Shown here piece by piece: positions 52,293 to 60,782 of a stretch of 64,000 nucleotides of DNA. Location: NCBI GenBank assembly GCA_049366715.1, contig JBMNCQ010000065.1, positions 86,453 to 150,452 of the forward strand, read 5' to 3'. The position numbers and the translations under genes were made by a program. How positions within the stretch are numbered: the first letter of the stretch is position 1; each line of letters opens with the position of its first letter. The notes under the pieces were generated by a model. The model made no database searches. It saw only the letters and a list, made by a program, of their open reading frames with translations, and had not been told where the DNA came from. The stretch is from JBMNCQ01 sp049366715. Its GTDB lineage: Bacteria; Bacillota; Peptococcia; Peptococcales; BICA1-8.

Positions 52293-52337
52293 CCTGTACC
52301 ACCGCCGGATCCGGCGGTGGTACAGGATGGATATTTT
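52293..52337 (+). terminator. Terminator-like perfect palindrome after the DASS gene
   Basis: Two 17-bp arms (52293-52309 and 52310-52326) are exact reverse complements with no spacer, centred on GGATCC, followed by a T-run at 52332-52337. It lies 24 bases after the stop and only 38 before the next start, so it may only reduce expression of the flavoprotein. Confidence 0.75.
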
Positions 52338-52363
52338 TTACAACTAAAATGAGGAGGAGTAAG

Positions 52364-54052
52364 ATGGATAACGATCAAGTAGCTACCGTAGAAACTGATG
52401 TTGTTGTAATCGGCAGCGGTTCTGCAGGCAGCATGGCGGCTTTGACTGCCCGTAAAGCAGGTGTACGGGTAGCTTTAGTCGATAAAGGGGGAATTTACCG
52501 GAGCGGTTGCGGTGCTGCCGGTGAGGACCATTTTGTGGCCGTCTTGGAAAAAGGTGAAGAGTGGGATACTCCGGAAGTTTTTCTAAAATGGTATCATACT
52601 CTGTCTCAAGGTCTTTGCAATCCCAGGGTTGTAGAAAATAGTTTTTTGCGACATATTAAGGGGTTGGTTGAGTATCTGGAAAATTTGGGCATTAAGATGC
52701 GTCTGGATGAGGAAAAGGATGATTATATCCGGACTGCCTCCTATTCTGCGCCGGGTAAATATTGGATTAATTTTGACGGCATTGACCTCCCGACGAAGAT
52801 CGCGGCAGAGTCTCAAAAAGCCGGTGTGGATTTCTTCCCTAAAACAGCAGTTACGGATCTTATTGTAAAAGACGGCCGGATTGCCGGGGTAGCAGGTTTG
52901 GATTTTCGGAATAATATCCTGTATATCTTTAAATGTAAAGCAGCAATCCTTTGTACCAGCGGCGTCTGCCGCCTCTATGATAATCATTCGGGGCTGCCTT
53001 ATAATACCTGGAACAGTCCGTATAATACAGGCCTAGCCCAGAGGGCGGCCTTTGAGGCCGGGGCGGAACTTGCCAATATGGAATTTATCGGATTTAATAT
53101 AACCCCTAAAAATTTTGGTAGTCCGGGGTTAGCGGGATTAACAGGAATGGGAGCGCATTTGGTTAATGGTCAGGGGGAAAGGATTGTCTTTAAATACCAT
53201 CCGCTGGGTGAAGGAGGACCACGCTGGGCTCTGTGTAAGGCGGTATATACCGAAATAAATGAAGGACGGGGACCAATTTATATTGATGCCCGGCATCTGC
53301 CTGCCAAAGATTTGGAGCATTTATTAAAACATCTCCTGACTGTTGATAAGAAAACAATGCAGGATTATTTAGACCAGAAAAAGTTAGATCTGAGTAAAGA
53401 CCTCTTCGAAATAGAAGTAACAGGTGGTGAGATTCCTCCTATGTCCGGCCACGTTAGTGGAATTCTCGTTGATGAAAACATGGCCGCTACTCTAACCGGT
53501 CTGTATGCGGCCGGAGGCAGCGCCTTGAGTTTAATCACCCTTTCAGGGGCGATGTGTACGGGAATGACGGCGGCGGAATCAGCCGCCCGGCTGGCGCAGA
53601 CAATCAGTCATTATGCTGAAATTGACGCAAGTGTTCTGGACCAGATAAAAGAGAGGGTTTTTCGACCCTTAGAAAATAAAAAGGGGTTGCGGGCTCAAGA
53701 AGTAGAAGATAAAATCCGCCAAATTAACAGCAGATACGTTTGTATTGGGCGAACTGCCAAAGGGCTGCAGACAGCCCTGGATGATCTGGCTGTTTTGGAA
53801 AATTATATCCCTCAAATACAGGCTGATAATGGACATCAATTGATGCGCTGCTTAGAGGTACAGGAACTTCTCCAAGTTTCCAAAATGATTGCCCGGGGCG
53901 CTTTAATCAGAGAAGAAAGCAGATTTGGTTTCTCCCATTATCGCACGGATTTTCCTGAAACGAAAGTCGAATGGCAAAAAATGGTTATTCAAAAGAAGGC
54001 CCGGGAAGATGTCGAAATAACTTTTAAACCTGCCTACCAGCTTGAAAATTAA
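52364..54052 (+). CDS. FAD-dependent oxidoreductase, fumarate reductase/AprA-like
   Basis: 562-aa flavoprotein of the FrdA/SdhA/AprA family. FAD motif VVVIGSGSAGSMAALTARKAG; later GRGPIYIDARHL and GLYAAGGSAL; C-terminal helical domain. The ATG at 52364 has GAGGAGGAG upstream; the open frame reaches back to 52283 but crosses the palindrome. No signal peptide or haem domain. It pairs with the ferredoxin encoded 21 bases downstream, as AprA pairs with AprB, but the partner here is much smaller. Probably reduces or oxidises a C-C bond of an acid intermediate. Confidence 0.87.
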   Translation: MDNDQVATVETDVVVIGSGSAGSMAALTARKAGVRVALVDKGGIYRSGCGAAGEDHFVAVLEKGEEWDTPEVFLKWYHTLSQGLCNPRVVENSFLRHIKGLVEYLENLGIKMRLDEEKDDYIRTASYSAPGKYWINFDGIDLPTKIAAESQKAGVDFFPKTAVTDLIVKDGRIAGVAGLDFRNNILYIFKCKAAILCTSGVCRLYDNHSGLPYNTWNSPYNTGLAQRAAFEAGAELANMEFIGFNITPKNFGSPGLAGLTGMGAHLVNGQGERIVFKYHPLGEGGPRWALCKAVYTEINEGRGPIYIDARHLPAKDLEHLLKHLLTVDKKTMQDYLDQKKLDLSKDLFEIEVTGGEIPPMSGHVSGILVDENMAATLTGLYAAGGSALSLITLSGAMCTGMTAAESAARLAQTISHYAEIDASVLDQIKERVFRPLENKKGLRAQEVEDKIRQINSRYVCIGRTAKGLQTALDDLAVLENYIPQIQADNGHQLMRCLEVQELLQVSKMIARGALIREESRFGFSHYRTDFPETKVEWQKMVIQKKAREDVEITFKPAYQLEN

Positions 54053-54073
54053 AATAAGTCAGGAGGTATTTTT

Positions 54074-54277
54074 ATGGCGGCTGTAATTGACCAGGAACGC
54101 TGTATAGGGTGCGGAAGATGTGTTGAATATTGCCCGGGAGATATCATCTATCTGGACGATCTGAAAAATGTTGCTGTTGTTAAATATCCTGATGAATGCT
54201 GGCACTGTGCATGTTGCCGCATTGAATGTCCGGAGCAATGTGTTCGTATTGTTTTCCCTTTAGGGATAATTCCTTAG
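54074..54277 (+). CDS. Two-cluster 4Fe-4S ferredoxin
   Basis: 67-aa ferredoxin with CIGCGRCVEYCPGD and CWHCACCRIECPEQC. AGGAGGTA precedes the ATG. It is the likely electron partner of the flavoprotein just upstream. Confidence 0.92.
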   Translation: MAAVIDQERCIGCGRCVEYCPGDIIYLDDLKNVAVVKYPDECWHCACCRIECPEQCVRIVFPLGIIP

Positions 54278-54395
54278 AGGAACTTTAAAATGGAGGAATG
54301 TCCTTAGCAAAAAGACAGTTTTAATAAAAATTCCCATTGCAATATTCCCCCGCTCCTTGTAAAATATATCAAGTGTGCTGTTATAATGCGCAAGA

Positions 54396-54432
54396 TTAAC
54401 GTAAATATTTCGTAAGTTTTACGAAACGTTAA
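54396..54432. promoter_or_regulatory. Nested palindrome upstream of the 148-aa gene
   Basis: Inner TTTCGTAA-GTT-TTACGAAA (54408-54426) inside outer TTAACGT (54396-54402) and ACGTTAA (54426-54432). A TATAAT lies just before it (about 54381-54386). Position downstream of the -10 suggests a repressor site for the gene at 54506. Confidence 0.6.
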
Positions 54433-54505
54433 CTTATTATTCATAACAGCAGGCTAAAATATATAATAGAAATAAAGTGATATTAAAAAAGGAGCGAGAT
54501 TAAAG

Positions 54506-54952
54506 TTGCCAATGATTACCAAAGTGCTTTACTTATATCCCGAATTTGAAGGTCAACAGCATTTTGTTTGCTGGGGTTTTGCTAAAGATACTTTAGATAA
54601 AAATGCCGATCAGGAGATTAAAGCGTTAGCTCTTGCGGGACTGGAAAATATCAGTGAAGACTCCAGCCGCTGGGTCAGCAAACGTAGTTTCAGTTTATTC
54701 TTAGGTGAAGATGCGAAGAATTACTGGGTTGCTGTGCCCAGACAATTAACAGCAAAAGCGTTAAAGCATATGGCGGTAAAGTTTTCACACCTTAACCCGC
54801 AAATCATCATAACTTCCTCTGAAAATTCCTTCGGAGATAATTTGCCTTTTGAACCTGTTGTTTCCTATGACCGGGGATTTATTTTTGATTCAACAGGCAT
54901 TGAAGAAAAGCTGGTTATCAGTGCTAATCCGGAAAGAATCGTTAACGCTTAA
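54506..54952 (+). CDS. Protein of unknown function, 148 aa
   Basis: I do not recognise a family. It is soluble, with no signal peptide and no cysteine cluster (one Cys). Start choice: ATG 54512 is also possible, but AAAGGAGCG precedes TTG 54506 at good spacing. It has its own promoter with a nested palindrome and a strong terminator, so it is a single regulated unit. Confidence 0.75.
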   Translation: MPMITKVLYLYPEFEGQQHFVCWGFAKDTLDKNADQEIKALALAGLENISEDSSRWVSKRSFSLFLGEDAKNYWVAVPRQLTAKALKHMAVKFSHLNPQIIITSSENSFGDNLPFEPVVSYDRGFIFDSTGIEEKLVISANPERIVNA

Positions 54953-54968
54953 GTGTGTAAATCGTTAA

Positions 54969-55009
54969 AAAGGGGTCTCTTAACTTCTGAGAGTTAAGAG
55001 GCCCTTTTT
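54969..55009. terminator. Bidirectional terminator
   Basis: AAAGGGGTCTCTTAACT pairs with AGTTAAGAGGCCCTTTTT around a short loop, with one G-G mismatch region. It ends at the stop codon of the minus-strand gene and serves both convergent genes. Confidence 0.85.
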
Positions 55010-56070
55010 CATATGCCGGTGTTTAATAAGCGGGCGGATTCTTTGGCCGCCCAGCGAATTTTGTAGGTTACTAAGGAAATTTCGATTAAAGCATGAAGAT
55101 AGAAGCTGCCGGAAGGGAAATGGTCATGCCAGTGGTTAATGATTATATCGAGTTTACTCCAAATCCGGGGCTCAGGTAAAATTTCAGTTTTTTCACCTTT
55201 TACTTTTCTTTGCAATTCCTCATTATAATGACCGGTAATCTGCAAAGCATTCAGCAGCAAGTCTAAAATTTCTCTAAACTCCTGACTTATCGGAGGCTCT
55301 AAGGCATTTTTACGTCTTTCAATTCTTTCCTCGGCTAAAAAGAGGATATCTTTAGACCTTTGCCATAATCCTTTGTTATAATGAATATAGTCATTGTAAA
55401 GTTTTTTTTGTTCTGTGTTACTTATTGTGTCCCCGATATTCCATTCATTAGCATGCAGTTCATAATATTTTTCCGCGTCGGCCAGGATTTTTTGGTAAGC
55501 TGCTTCCGTATTAATTTTGAGTTCCGGGGCGGGTAAAGTTAAAGTCAGAAAACTGTGAACCGAGTCTTTGAAATATTCGCTGGTAAGGGTATTCAGTTCT
55601 AATAATTTTCCAATGATTATCTGGTTATAGCGGGGCGGGGCAATCAACATATTAATCAGTATGGCAACGCCTAAGCCGATAAAAATGGCCAGGGATCTGA
55701 CTAAAGCATGGTGGATAAATTCATTCGCCGGGGCTCCTAAAATAAAGATGGCAGCAACAACCCCCATGGAGATCGAAGCTTTCCACTTTAATACTTTACT
55801 GCAAATTGAGATTATTACAATCGTAGCAATTCCCATGCTTAAAGGTTGGAAGTGAATGAAAAGCCCCAATAAAATACCAATTCCCACGGCAATAAAATGA
55901 ACGATTATTTGTTCATATGCATTGCGCAGACTTTTACCTACGGACTGCTGTAAATTAACAACGGTTGCGGCTGCTGCAAAGATAGCCGGCTGGATATTAA
56001 AAAAAATACAGATGTACATGCTGATGGCTACAGCCAGACCTGTTTTAAGAATTCTGGGACCTATGGACAT
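55009..56070 (-). CDS. Aromatic acid exporter (ArAE/FUSC-like) membrane protein
   Basis: 353 aa. The N-terminal 150 residues form about five helices (LAVAISMYICIFFNI, FAAAATVVNLQQSVGKSLRNA, and so on). The remaining 200 residues are a soluble helical domain. This is the layout of Firmicute ArAE family 1 proteins. The transport role is inferred from the family. It is transcribed convergently with the 148-aa gene and divergently from the LUD gene. Confidence 0.85.
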   Translation of the reverse strand: MSIGPRILKTGLAVAISMYICIFFNIQPAIFAAAATVVNLQQSVGKSLRNAYEQIIVHFIAVGIGILLGLFIHFQPLSMGIATIVIISICSKVLKWKASISMGVVAAIFILGAPANEFIHHALVRSLAIFIGLGVAILINMLIAPPRYNQIIIGKLLELNTLTSEYFKDSVHSFLTLTLPAPELKINTEAAYQKILADAEKYYELHANEWNIGDTISNTEQKKLYNDYIHYNKGLWQRSKDILFLAEERIERRKNALEPPISQEFREILDLLLNALQITGHYNEELQRKVKGEKTEILPEPRIWSKLDIIINHWHDHFPSGSFYLHALIEISLVTYKIRWAAKESARLLNTGI

Positions 56071-56143
56071 AAAGTAACCTCACAAATCGTTATAGTAGTT
56101 AATTTATTATACAAGAATTATGATTAATTTTGGAGGTGTTTCA

Positions 56144-56755
56144 GTGGAGAATTTATTAAAAAAATTAAAAGAAAACAATATGAACGGTTACCTGGCAGAA
56201 AACAGCAAGGAAGCCCTTGCTTTAGCTGTAGATCTTATTCCTGCCGGGGCCCGGATAGCTATGGGCAACTCTCTGACATTACGTCAGACAGGTATTTTTG
56301 CGGAGCTTGTTTCAGGAAAATACAATTTAATCAACCAATTTGCAGAAGGAATCGCTCCGGAAGAAAATTTAAAAAGGAGAAGAGAGGGTTTACTGGCGGA
56401 TGTTTATTTTTCCAGTGCCAATGCCATAACTTTAAATGGTGAATTAATCAATGTTGACGGGAAAGGCAACAGGGTAGCGGCAATGCTGTTCGGACCCCCC
56501 AAAATTATTGTAATAGCCGGCATAAATAAAGTGGTCCGGACGGAGGAAGAAGCTTGGGAAAGAATCCGCAGCTTTACGGCACCGGGATTGGCCAAACAAT
56601 TAGGGCGGAAAACCCCCTGCAGTTTAACCGGGCAGTGTTCCGATTGTAATTCCCCCCAGAGAATCTGCCGCTGCTATACTGTCATCAAGAGTCAAATGCC
56701 TGCTGATAAAGACCGGATCCATGTAATTATTGTTAACGAAAACTTAGGTATTTGA
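56144..56755 (+). CDS. LUD-domain protein (LutC/YkgG-like)
   Basis: 203-aa protein with the LUD domain (PAGARIAMGNSLTLRQTGI, SSANAITLNGELINVDGKGNR-like text, VIAGINKVV) and C-terminal cysteines (CSDCNSPQRICRC). GTG 56144 has GGAGGTG upstream; the ATG at 56120 lacks one. LutC works with LutA and LutB in lactate oxidation; here it is separate from the LutAB-like pair at 42-44 kb, so partnership is only inferred. Confidence 0.85.
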   Translation: MENLLKKLKENNMNGYLAENSKEALALAVDLIPAGARIAMGNSLTLRQTGIFAELVSGKYNLINQFAEGIAPEENLKRRREGLLADVYFSSANAITLNGELINVDGKGNRVAAMLFGPPKIIVIAGINKVVRTEEEAWERIRSFTAPGLAKQLGRKTPCSLTGQCSDCNSPQRICRCYTVIKSQMPADKDRIHVIIVNENLGI

Positions 56756-56780
56756 GGATCTATCATAACAGTAAAGTATA

Positions 56781-56814
56781 AAAGCATGCACCAAAAGTTT
56801 TGGCTGCATGCTTT
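56781..56814. terminator. Bidirectional terminator
   Basis: AAAGCATGCA and TGCATGCTTT form the outer stem, with CCAAAA and TTTTGG inside. It sits between the convergent LUD gene and the small gene at 56836. Confidence 0.75.
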
Positions 56815-56835
56815 ATGTTTTAAATATACGATTGA

Positions 56836-57000
56836 TCATATTAACTTACCTATACTTTCCTCGCTTTCTAACATAATCTGCAAAGCGTTGTCCAAACCTT
56901 CCAGGTAATCCTGGCTTTTACCGTTGAGCTTAGCTTCTTCTATTTTCTGGCTGATTTCATAGATGAATTTTTTAATCGCAAAATCTAATTTGTAGGCCAT
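56836..57000 (-). CDS. Small hypothetical protein, 54 aa
   Basis: Begins MAYKLDFAIKKFIYEIS and is helical and charged. AAAGGGGG lies at proper spacing before the ATG at 57000, which argues against the longer open frame to 57072. No recognised domain. It could be a small sporulation or regulatory protein; this is a guess from the neighbours only. Confidence 0.65.
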   Translation of the reverse strand: MAYKLDFAIKKFIYEISQKIEEAKLNGKSQDYLEGLDNALQIMLESEESIGKLI

Positions 57001-57305
57001 AAAATACCCCCTTTCATGTTTTATCAAAAAACTTGATGTGGAATAAAAAGTTGTCTGTTTATATTCTATCATATTATTTAAAAAATGAAAAGATTCCAGA
57101 AAAAAATTAATTTAACATTAATATATTAAATTTTTCTTCTGTATTCTTAGTATTTCCCAGAAATACTTTGATTATTTAAATGAAAAATATTAACAAGCCT
57201 AATTATTTTAGATAATCATCGTTAATTGCGAAAGGTGCGGAAAATCTTTTCCGTAAAAAAATGCTGAACGAACAGCATTTTTTTAATTTGAGCGGATTTT
57301 CTCTT
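57001..57305. other. Gene-free AT-rich interval
   Basis: Contains a presumed promoter of the 54-aa gene (TAGAAT-like -10 near 57060 on the minus strand) and the terminator at 57254-57284. No further gene is supported. Confidence 0.4.
57254..57284. terminator. Terminator of the ATP-grasp gene, bidirectional in form
   Basis: ATGCTG, loop AACGAA, CAGCAT, with A-run before and T-run after. It lies 22 bases beyond the minus-strand stop at 57306. Confidence 0.8.
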
Positions 57306-58337
57306 TTATTTACTTTTCCGCGCCAGAAAGAGCGCATATTCAATTGGCCTCCTGTAAATCGTTAAGGCAAGTGTTTCATCATTTACCTGGTTTACAATAG
57401 ATTTTTGCGTTTTGCCGTTTGCTTCAATTATCCATGGTTTTCCTTGCCGGTCCAGCAGGAAATCTACACTAATTTCACCTAAATGGCCGATTTCTCTCTC
57501 TATGGCCCGGGCAGTTTTTATACTAATGCTTTCCATTTTCTCTAAAGTAGCTTTTGTCAGCAGATTATCTGCCTGCAGGATATCATTGATGCTTTTCAGC
57601 TGCTGGCAATAATTACTGATATAAGAATTACAAAAGCCTACTCTGCTGAATTTACCGGAGGCAGTCCACTGCCCGTAAGAATTTTTTTGTACGTAGATCC
57701 GAATATCATAGATTTTTCCATCTATTTGGTCAGGGGGAATGAATTGTTGAACAATAAATGGTTCCTGGCTTATTAATTCTGTAAGTTTATTGACAAGCTC
57801 TGTTTTATCTGTGGTTTTAATTTTAGGTAAATTTAAATTATGATATAACAGGTAGTGGTGATCAGCACTATGTTCGACCAAATATACCTGGCGTCCTAAA
57901 CAGCTTACGGAAGGTTTAAAGATCAGAAATTGATATTTTTCTAACAATTCATACAGGGAACTCTCAGTGTAGATGAAAGTAGCAGGCAGGTAATCTGCAA
58001 CATTGCTTTTTTGCAGGATTGTATTGATTTCCCATTTGTCAAATTTGGTAACGGCATTAAATACCTTGTTTTTTCCAATGACCTTTTCCAGTTTCGTCAC
58101 CAGTTTTTTTTTCTTTAAATACAGCCGGTTATAGACAGCTAACGGAAAGGGGCAGGTTTTATTTTTCCATTCGTTATTCTCTAAGACCAAACCCTTAATT
58201 TTTTTTTGGCGCCAGTTAATTCCCTGGGGGCTAAACACGAATAAATCAATGCCTAAACTTGGCGCAAATTCATAAGGAAACAATGGTTGGGGGTTCTTCA
58301 CCATTATTCCGATTAAAAGTTTCTGAGAAGAAGACAT
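57306..58337 (-). CDS. YheC/YheD-family ATP-grasp protein (spore-associated)
   Basis: 343-aa ATP-grasp protein. The N-terminal domain (PQPLFPYEFAPSLGIDLFVF, WRQKKIKGLVLENNEWK) is YheC/D-like. The C-terminal ATP-grasp has FIVQQFIPPDQIDGKIYDIR and the Mg-binding ISVDFLLDRQGKPWIIEANGK region. Proteins of this family are associated with the endospore coat in Bacillus; the ligation product is not known to me. A second copy is encoded at 58979-60076. Confidence 0.87.
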   Translation of the reverse strand: MSSSQKLLIGIMVKNPQPLFPYEFAPSLGIDLFVFSPQGINWRQKKIKGLVLENNEWKNKTCPFPLAVYNRLYLKKKKLVTKLEKVIGKNKVFNAVTKFDKWEINTILQKSNVADYLPATFIYTESSLYELLEKYQFLIFKPSVSCLGRQVYLVEHSADHHYLLYHNLNLPKIKTTDKTELVNKLTELISQEPFIVQQFIPPDQIDGKIYDIRIYVQKNSYGQWTASGKFSRVGFCNSYISNYCQQLKSINDILQADNLLTKATLEKMESISIKTARAIEREIGHLGEISVDFLLDRQGKPWIIEANGKTQKSIVNQVNDETLALTIYRRPIEYALFLARKSK

Positions 58338-58385
58338 ATTTGATCACTCACTTCATTTGCTAAGTTAAGAAAAGAGCTGAATTTC

Positions 58386-58418
58386 AAAAAAAGCAGAGCT
58401 TAAGTAAAGCTCTGCTTT
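58386..58418 (-). terminator. Terminator after the 87-aa gene
   Basis: AAAGCAGAGCTT and AAGCTCTGCTTT form the stem. On the minus strand a T-run follows. It begins 14 bases past the stop at 58432. Confidence 0.8.
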
Positions 58419-58431
58419 CTAAAGAACGCTC

Positions 58432-58695
58432 TTATACGGCTTCTGTAGTCGTAACGACAAGATTTGCCACTACCAGGGGACCTAAATCAACTGCTACTTC
58501 AAAGTCTACACTTGGGCAAGGAACGGCTATTGTTAAATCAATACCCAGTATTGGTTCAAGGTCTATTAAAACCTCACCGTCTACTACAGGGAGAGGAGCT
58601 TCTACTAAAAGTTCTACGTCAACGGGGACTACTATCCCTAAAACTTCCAGGGATTCTAATATGATTGTAACTAAACAAGTAGTTACTACACCCAT
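58432..58695 (-). CDS. Acidic repeat protein without basic residues, 87 aa
   Basis: Unknown family. The predicted protein has no Lys, Arg, His, Gln, Trp or Tyr and is very rich in Val, Leu and Asp/Glu. Three 13-residue repeats can be aligned: residues 25-37 (VDVELLVEAPLPV), 38-50 (VDGEVLIDLEPIL) and 63-75 (VDFEVAVDLGPLV). AAAGGAGAG precedes the ATG and a terminator follows, so it is a real gene. Alternating hydrophobic/acidic text suggests beta structure. Its location between two spore ATP-grasp genes suggests a coat-layer component or a substrate of those enzymes; this is inference. Confidence 0.75.
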   Translation of the reverse strand: MGVVTTCLVTIILESLEVLGIVVPVDVELLVEAPLPVVDGEVLIDLEPILGIDLTIAVPCPSVDFEVAVDLGPLVVANLVVTTTEAV

Positions 58696-58876
58696 GATAT
58701 ATCTCTCCTTTCAATTTATTTTCAGATGATAAAAGTAAGTTTTGGATATATACGTTAATTTAGGATAAGCATAGGGCAGGTGTTCTTTTTTTTAACGTAT
58801 CTAATACATAATATGGACATAAAGTGCCAAACGGTGTTTCTTGTTCACAATTCAAAAAAAATTTCCGGAATTTTTC

Positions 58877-58938
58877 AAAAAAAAAATTAAAAGAGCCCTT
58901 GCCGGCTAACAGTTTGAAGCGGTCAGCAGCAAGGGCTT
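58877..58938 (-). terminator. Terminator after the second ATP-grasp gene
   Basis: AGCCCTTGC (58894-58902) and GCAAGGGCT (58929-58937) form the base of the stem; on the minus strand CTTTTAATTTTTTTTT follows. Confidence 0.8.
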
Positions 58939-58978
58939 GTGAAATCGGAGGAACAATATTTTATCCATGTTATATTTA

Positions 58979-60076
58979 TCACTTATTTTGATAGAGAAAT
59001 CGGGCGTAGCCTAATAAATTCAGGTATGATTTCTCAATGGTATTTTGATCATAAGCATTGAAAAAAGATACTTTTTTTGAGCGGGAGTTGCACTCGATAA
59101 ACCACAGGTGCCCCTTTTTATCTAAACCGATATCTATCCCGATCTCTCCGCTGGGACCATAGGAATCTTCTATGGCTTGATAAACAACTTTTAAAAATTC
59201 AAAAATTCTATTCTTTAAATCTACAATGTCCGTTTCAGAATAATTCAGGAACTCACTAAAAAATTTTTCATAAGCATAGCTTTCGGCATGAGTTGTGATA
59301 GGTGCATTTGCATTTCCTAAACGTACGGGGAGCGCAGCTAATACGATTTCACCTTTTTCATCTCTCTGTACTTCCGGACGCATATCGATAAGTCTGTTAC
59401 CTAGAGCGATTAAATCGATGGCTTCCTGAATGATGAATTTTTTACTGCCGAAAAAAGTTGTAATATGATTAACCAGGCTGGTGAAATCCTTAAGCACGCT
59501 AACAGATAAATGAGAATTGTAAGAACTCCATTCGTACTGATCACCAGGCAGCTTAGTTATGCGGATTACTTGTTTACCACGGCCCCCCCGGCAGGCTTTT
59601 AAATAGATCTTATCGGTAGCAGCCAGCATTTTTCTTAAATCATCAGGAGTGTTATATAAGATAGTAGCCGGCAAATGGGGGATAAGGGATTCATTCGTTG
59701 ATAAGTGCTGATATACTTCCCATTTATTAAAACCATATAAATAATTTAATGGTTTAATATTCAGTGTTTTTAATTGGGCCTCAAAATTATAAACTTCATT
59801 TTTAGAAGAACTATATCTTTTATAGATTACATCCGGATAAGGGAATTCCTGAGTCTCCCATCTGCTTCTTTGCGGATTAAAGTAAGTGCCTTGGATGATT
59901 TTCTTTTTCATATTCACATCATCCAGGGCAAAATAATAAAGGGTAACATTCGCTTGTTCAGTTACTTTGGACAGTTCTACAAGTTTGGAGACCGGTTTTT
60001 GTTTCCGGAACTTATTCACGGAACTTTTTCTGATTAATACGCCAACGATTGGTTTTTTATAATTATGTTTATTCAC
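58979..60076 (-). CDS. YheC/YheD-family ATP-grasp protein (spore-associated)
   Basis: 365-aa ATP-grasp protein, paralogue of the one at 57306. Text: KPIVGVLIRKS, SRWETQEFPYPDVIYKRY, FNKWEVYQHLS, IYLKACRGGRGKQV, and the C-terminal IGIDIGLDKKGHLWFIECNSR-type metal site. It lies 49 bases after the 205-aa gene and is probably in the same transcript. Confidence 0.87.
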   Translation of the reverse strand: MNKHNYKKPIVGVLIRKSSVNKFRKQKPVSKLVELSKVTEQANVTLYYFALDDVNMKKKIIQGTYFNPQRSRWETQEFPYPDVIYKRYSSSKNEVYNFEAQLKTLNIKPLNYLYGFNKWEVYQHLSTNESLIPHLPATILYNTPDDLRKMLAATDKIYLKACRGGRGKQVIRITKLPGDQYEWSSYNSHLSVSVLKDFTSLVNHITTFFGSKKFIIQEAIDLIALGNRLIDMRPEVQRDEKGEIVLAALPVRLGNANAPITTHAESYAYEKFFSEFLNYSETDIVDLKNRIFEFLKVVYQAIEDSYGPSGEIGIDIGLDKKGHLWFIECNSRSKKVSFFNAYDQNTIEKSYLNLLGYARFLYQNK

Positions 60077-60125
60077 TTTTTTACCTCCTAGTAGTTAGCC
60101 CACACTCTCGGTCAATAAAAATTCT

Positions 60126-60743
60126 TTATCTGTTTTGTGGAGGATAAGGAGGCCACTCCGGGCTGTATTCCGGACATTCACCAAGGAACTCCTGACATTC
60201 GCTTGGCGGGGCTGGATAGCCATAAGTCGGAATCAGAAGTTGAACTTCTGCTTCTAACTTGACGACAATTAATATTCCTATACAGCATGTAACGATTATG
60301 TAAGTTTCTTCCTCGTCTTCTTCCCTATCGGAGACAAAGCATAAAAGACACTCCGGATAAATATGGCATTGGACATCTAAGTAGGGTTCTCCTGCTCTTT
60401 CCAGCCTGACAATCTTCTCGATGGAGAATTCTTCGCTCTCTTTAATACCATCTAATCTGGTTGTAACTTCTAAAGTAGCCGTAACTCTCACCAAACCGTT
60501 ACTTAGAATCATACATTCCTGCGCCAGCACTTCTACTGAAACACATTGGGCTGTTAACTGAGCAAATTGATTATTGATTTCGAATTCAATCATTACCTCT
60601 TCGACTTGAGTAGCCATGCATTCATCAAAAATTTTTTTTACCTTAATAATGTCAATTTCAGTTGGTGGCGGACAAACTGGCAAACCATCTATTATTGGAC
60701 ATGGACCGGGCTGTATATCAACCTGTCTGGTAAGTTGGTCCAT
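60126..60743 (-). CDS. Acidic, cysteine-containing protein with Pro-rich tail (spore-coat-like), 205 aa
   Basis: Unrecognised family. The N-terminus has PGPCPIIDGLPVCPPP, the middle is beta-rich (VKKIFDECMATQVEEVMIEFEI, then VRVTATLEVTTRLDG), and the tail is PEYSPEWPPYPPQNR. About ten cysteines occur, including a CC pair. The middle recalls SPOCS/DUF3794-like spore proteins, but I am not sure. AGGGGAGGTG precedes the ATG. A candidate sigma-K promoter lies upstream. Confidence 0.7.
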   Translation of the reverse strand: MDQLTRQVDIQPGPCPIIDGLPVCPPPTEIDIIKVKKIFDECMATQVEEVMIEFEINNQFAQLTAQCVSVEVLAQECMILSNGLVRVTATLEVTTRLDGIKESEEFSIEKIVRLERAGEPYLDVQCHIYPECLLCFVSDREEDEEETYIIVTCCIGILIVVKLEAEVQLLIPTYGYPAPPSECQEFLGECPEYSPEWPPYPPQNR

Positions 60744-60782
60744 TTTTACACCTCCCCTTATCGTCTACAATTGAAACTACTA

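Noticed and set aside
52364..54277. Dissimilatory APS reductase (aprBA)
   Set aside because: The partner ferredoxin is only 67 aa and no sat or dsr genes are near; only fold-level similarity is claimed.
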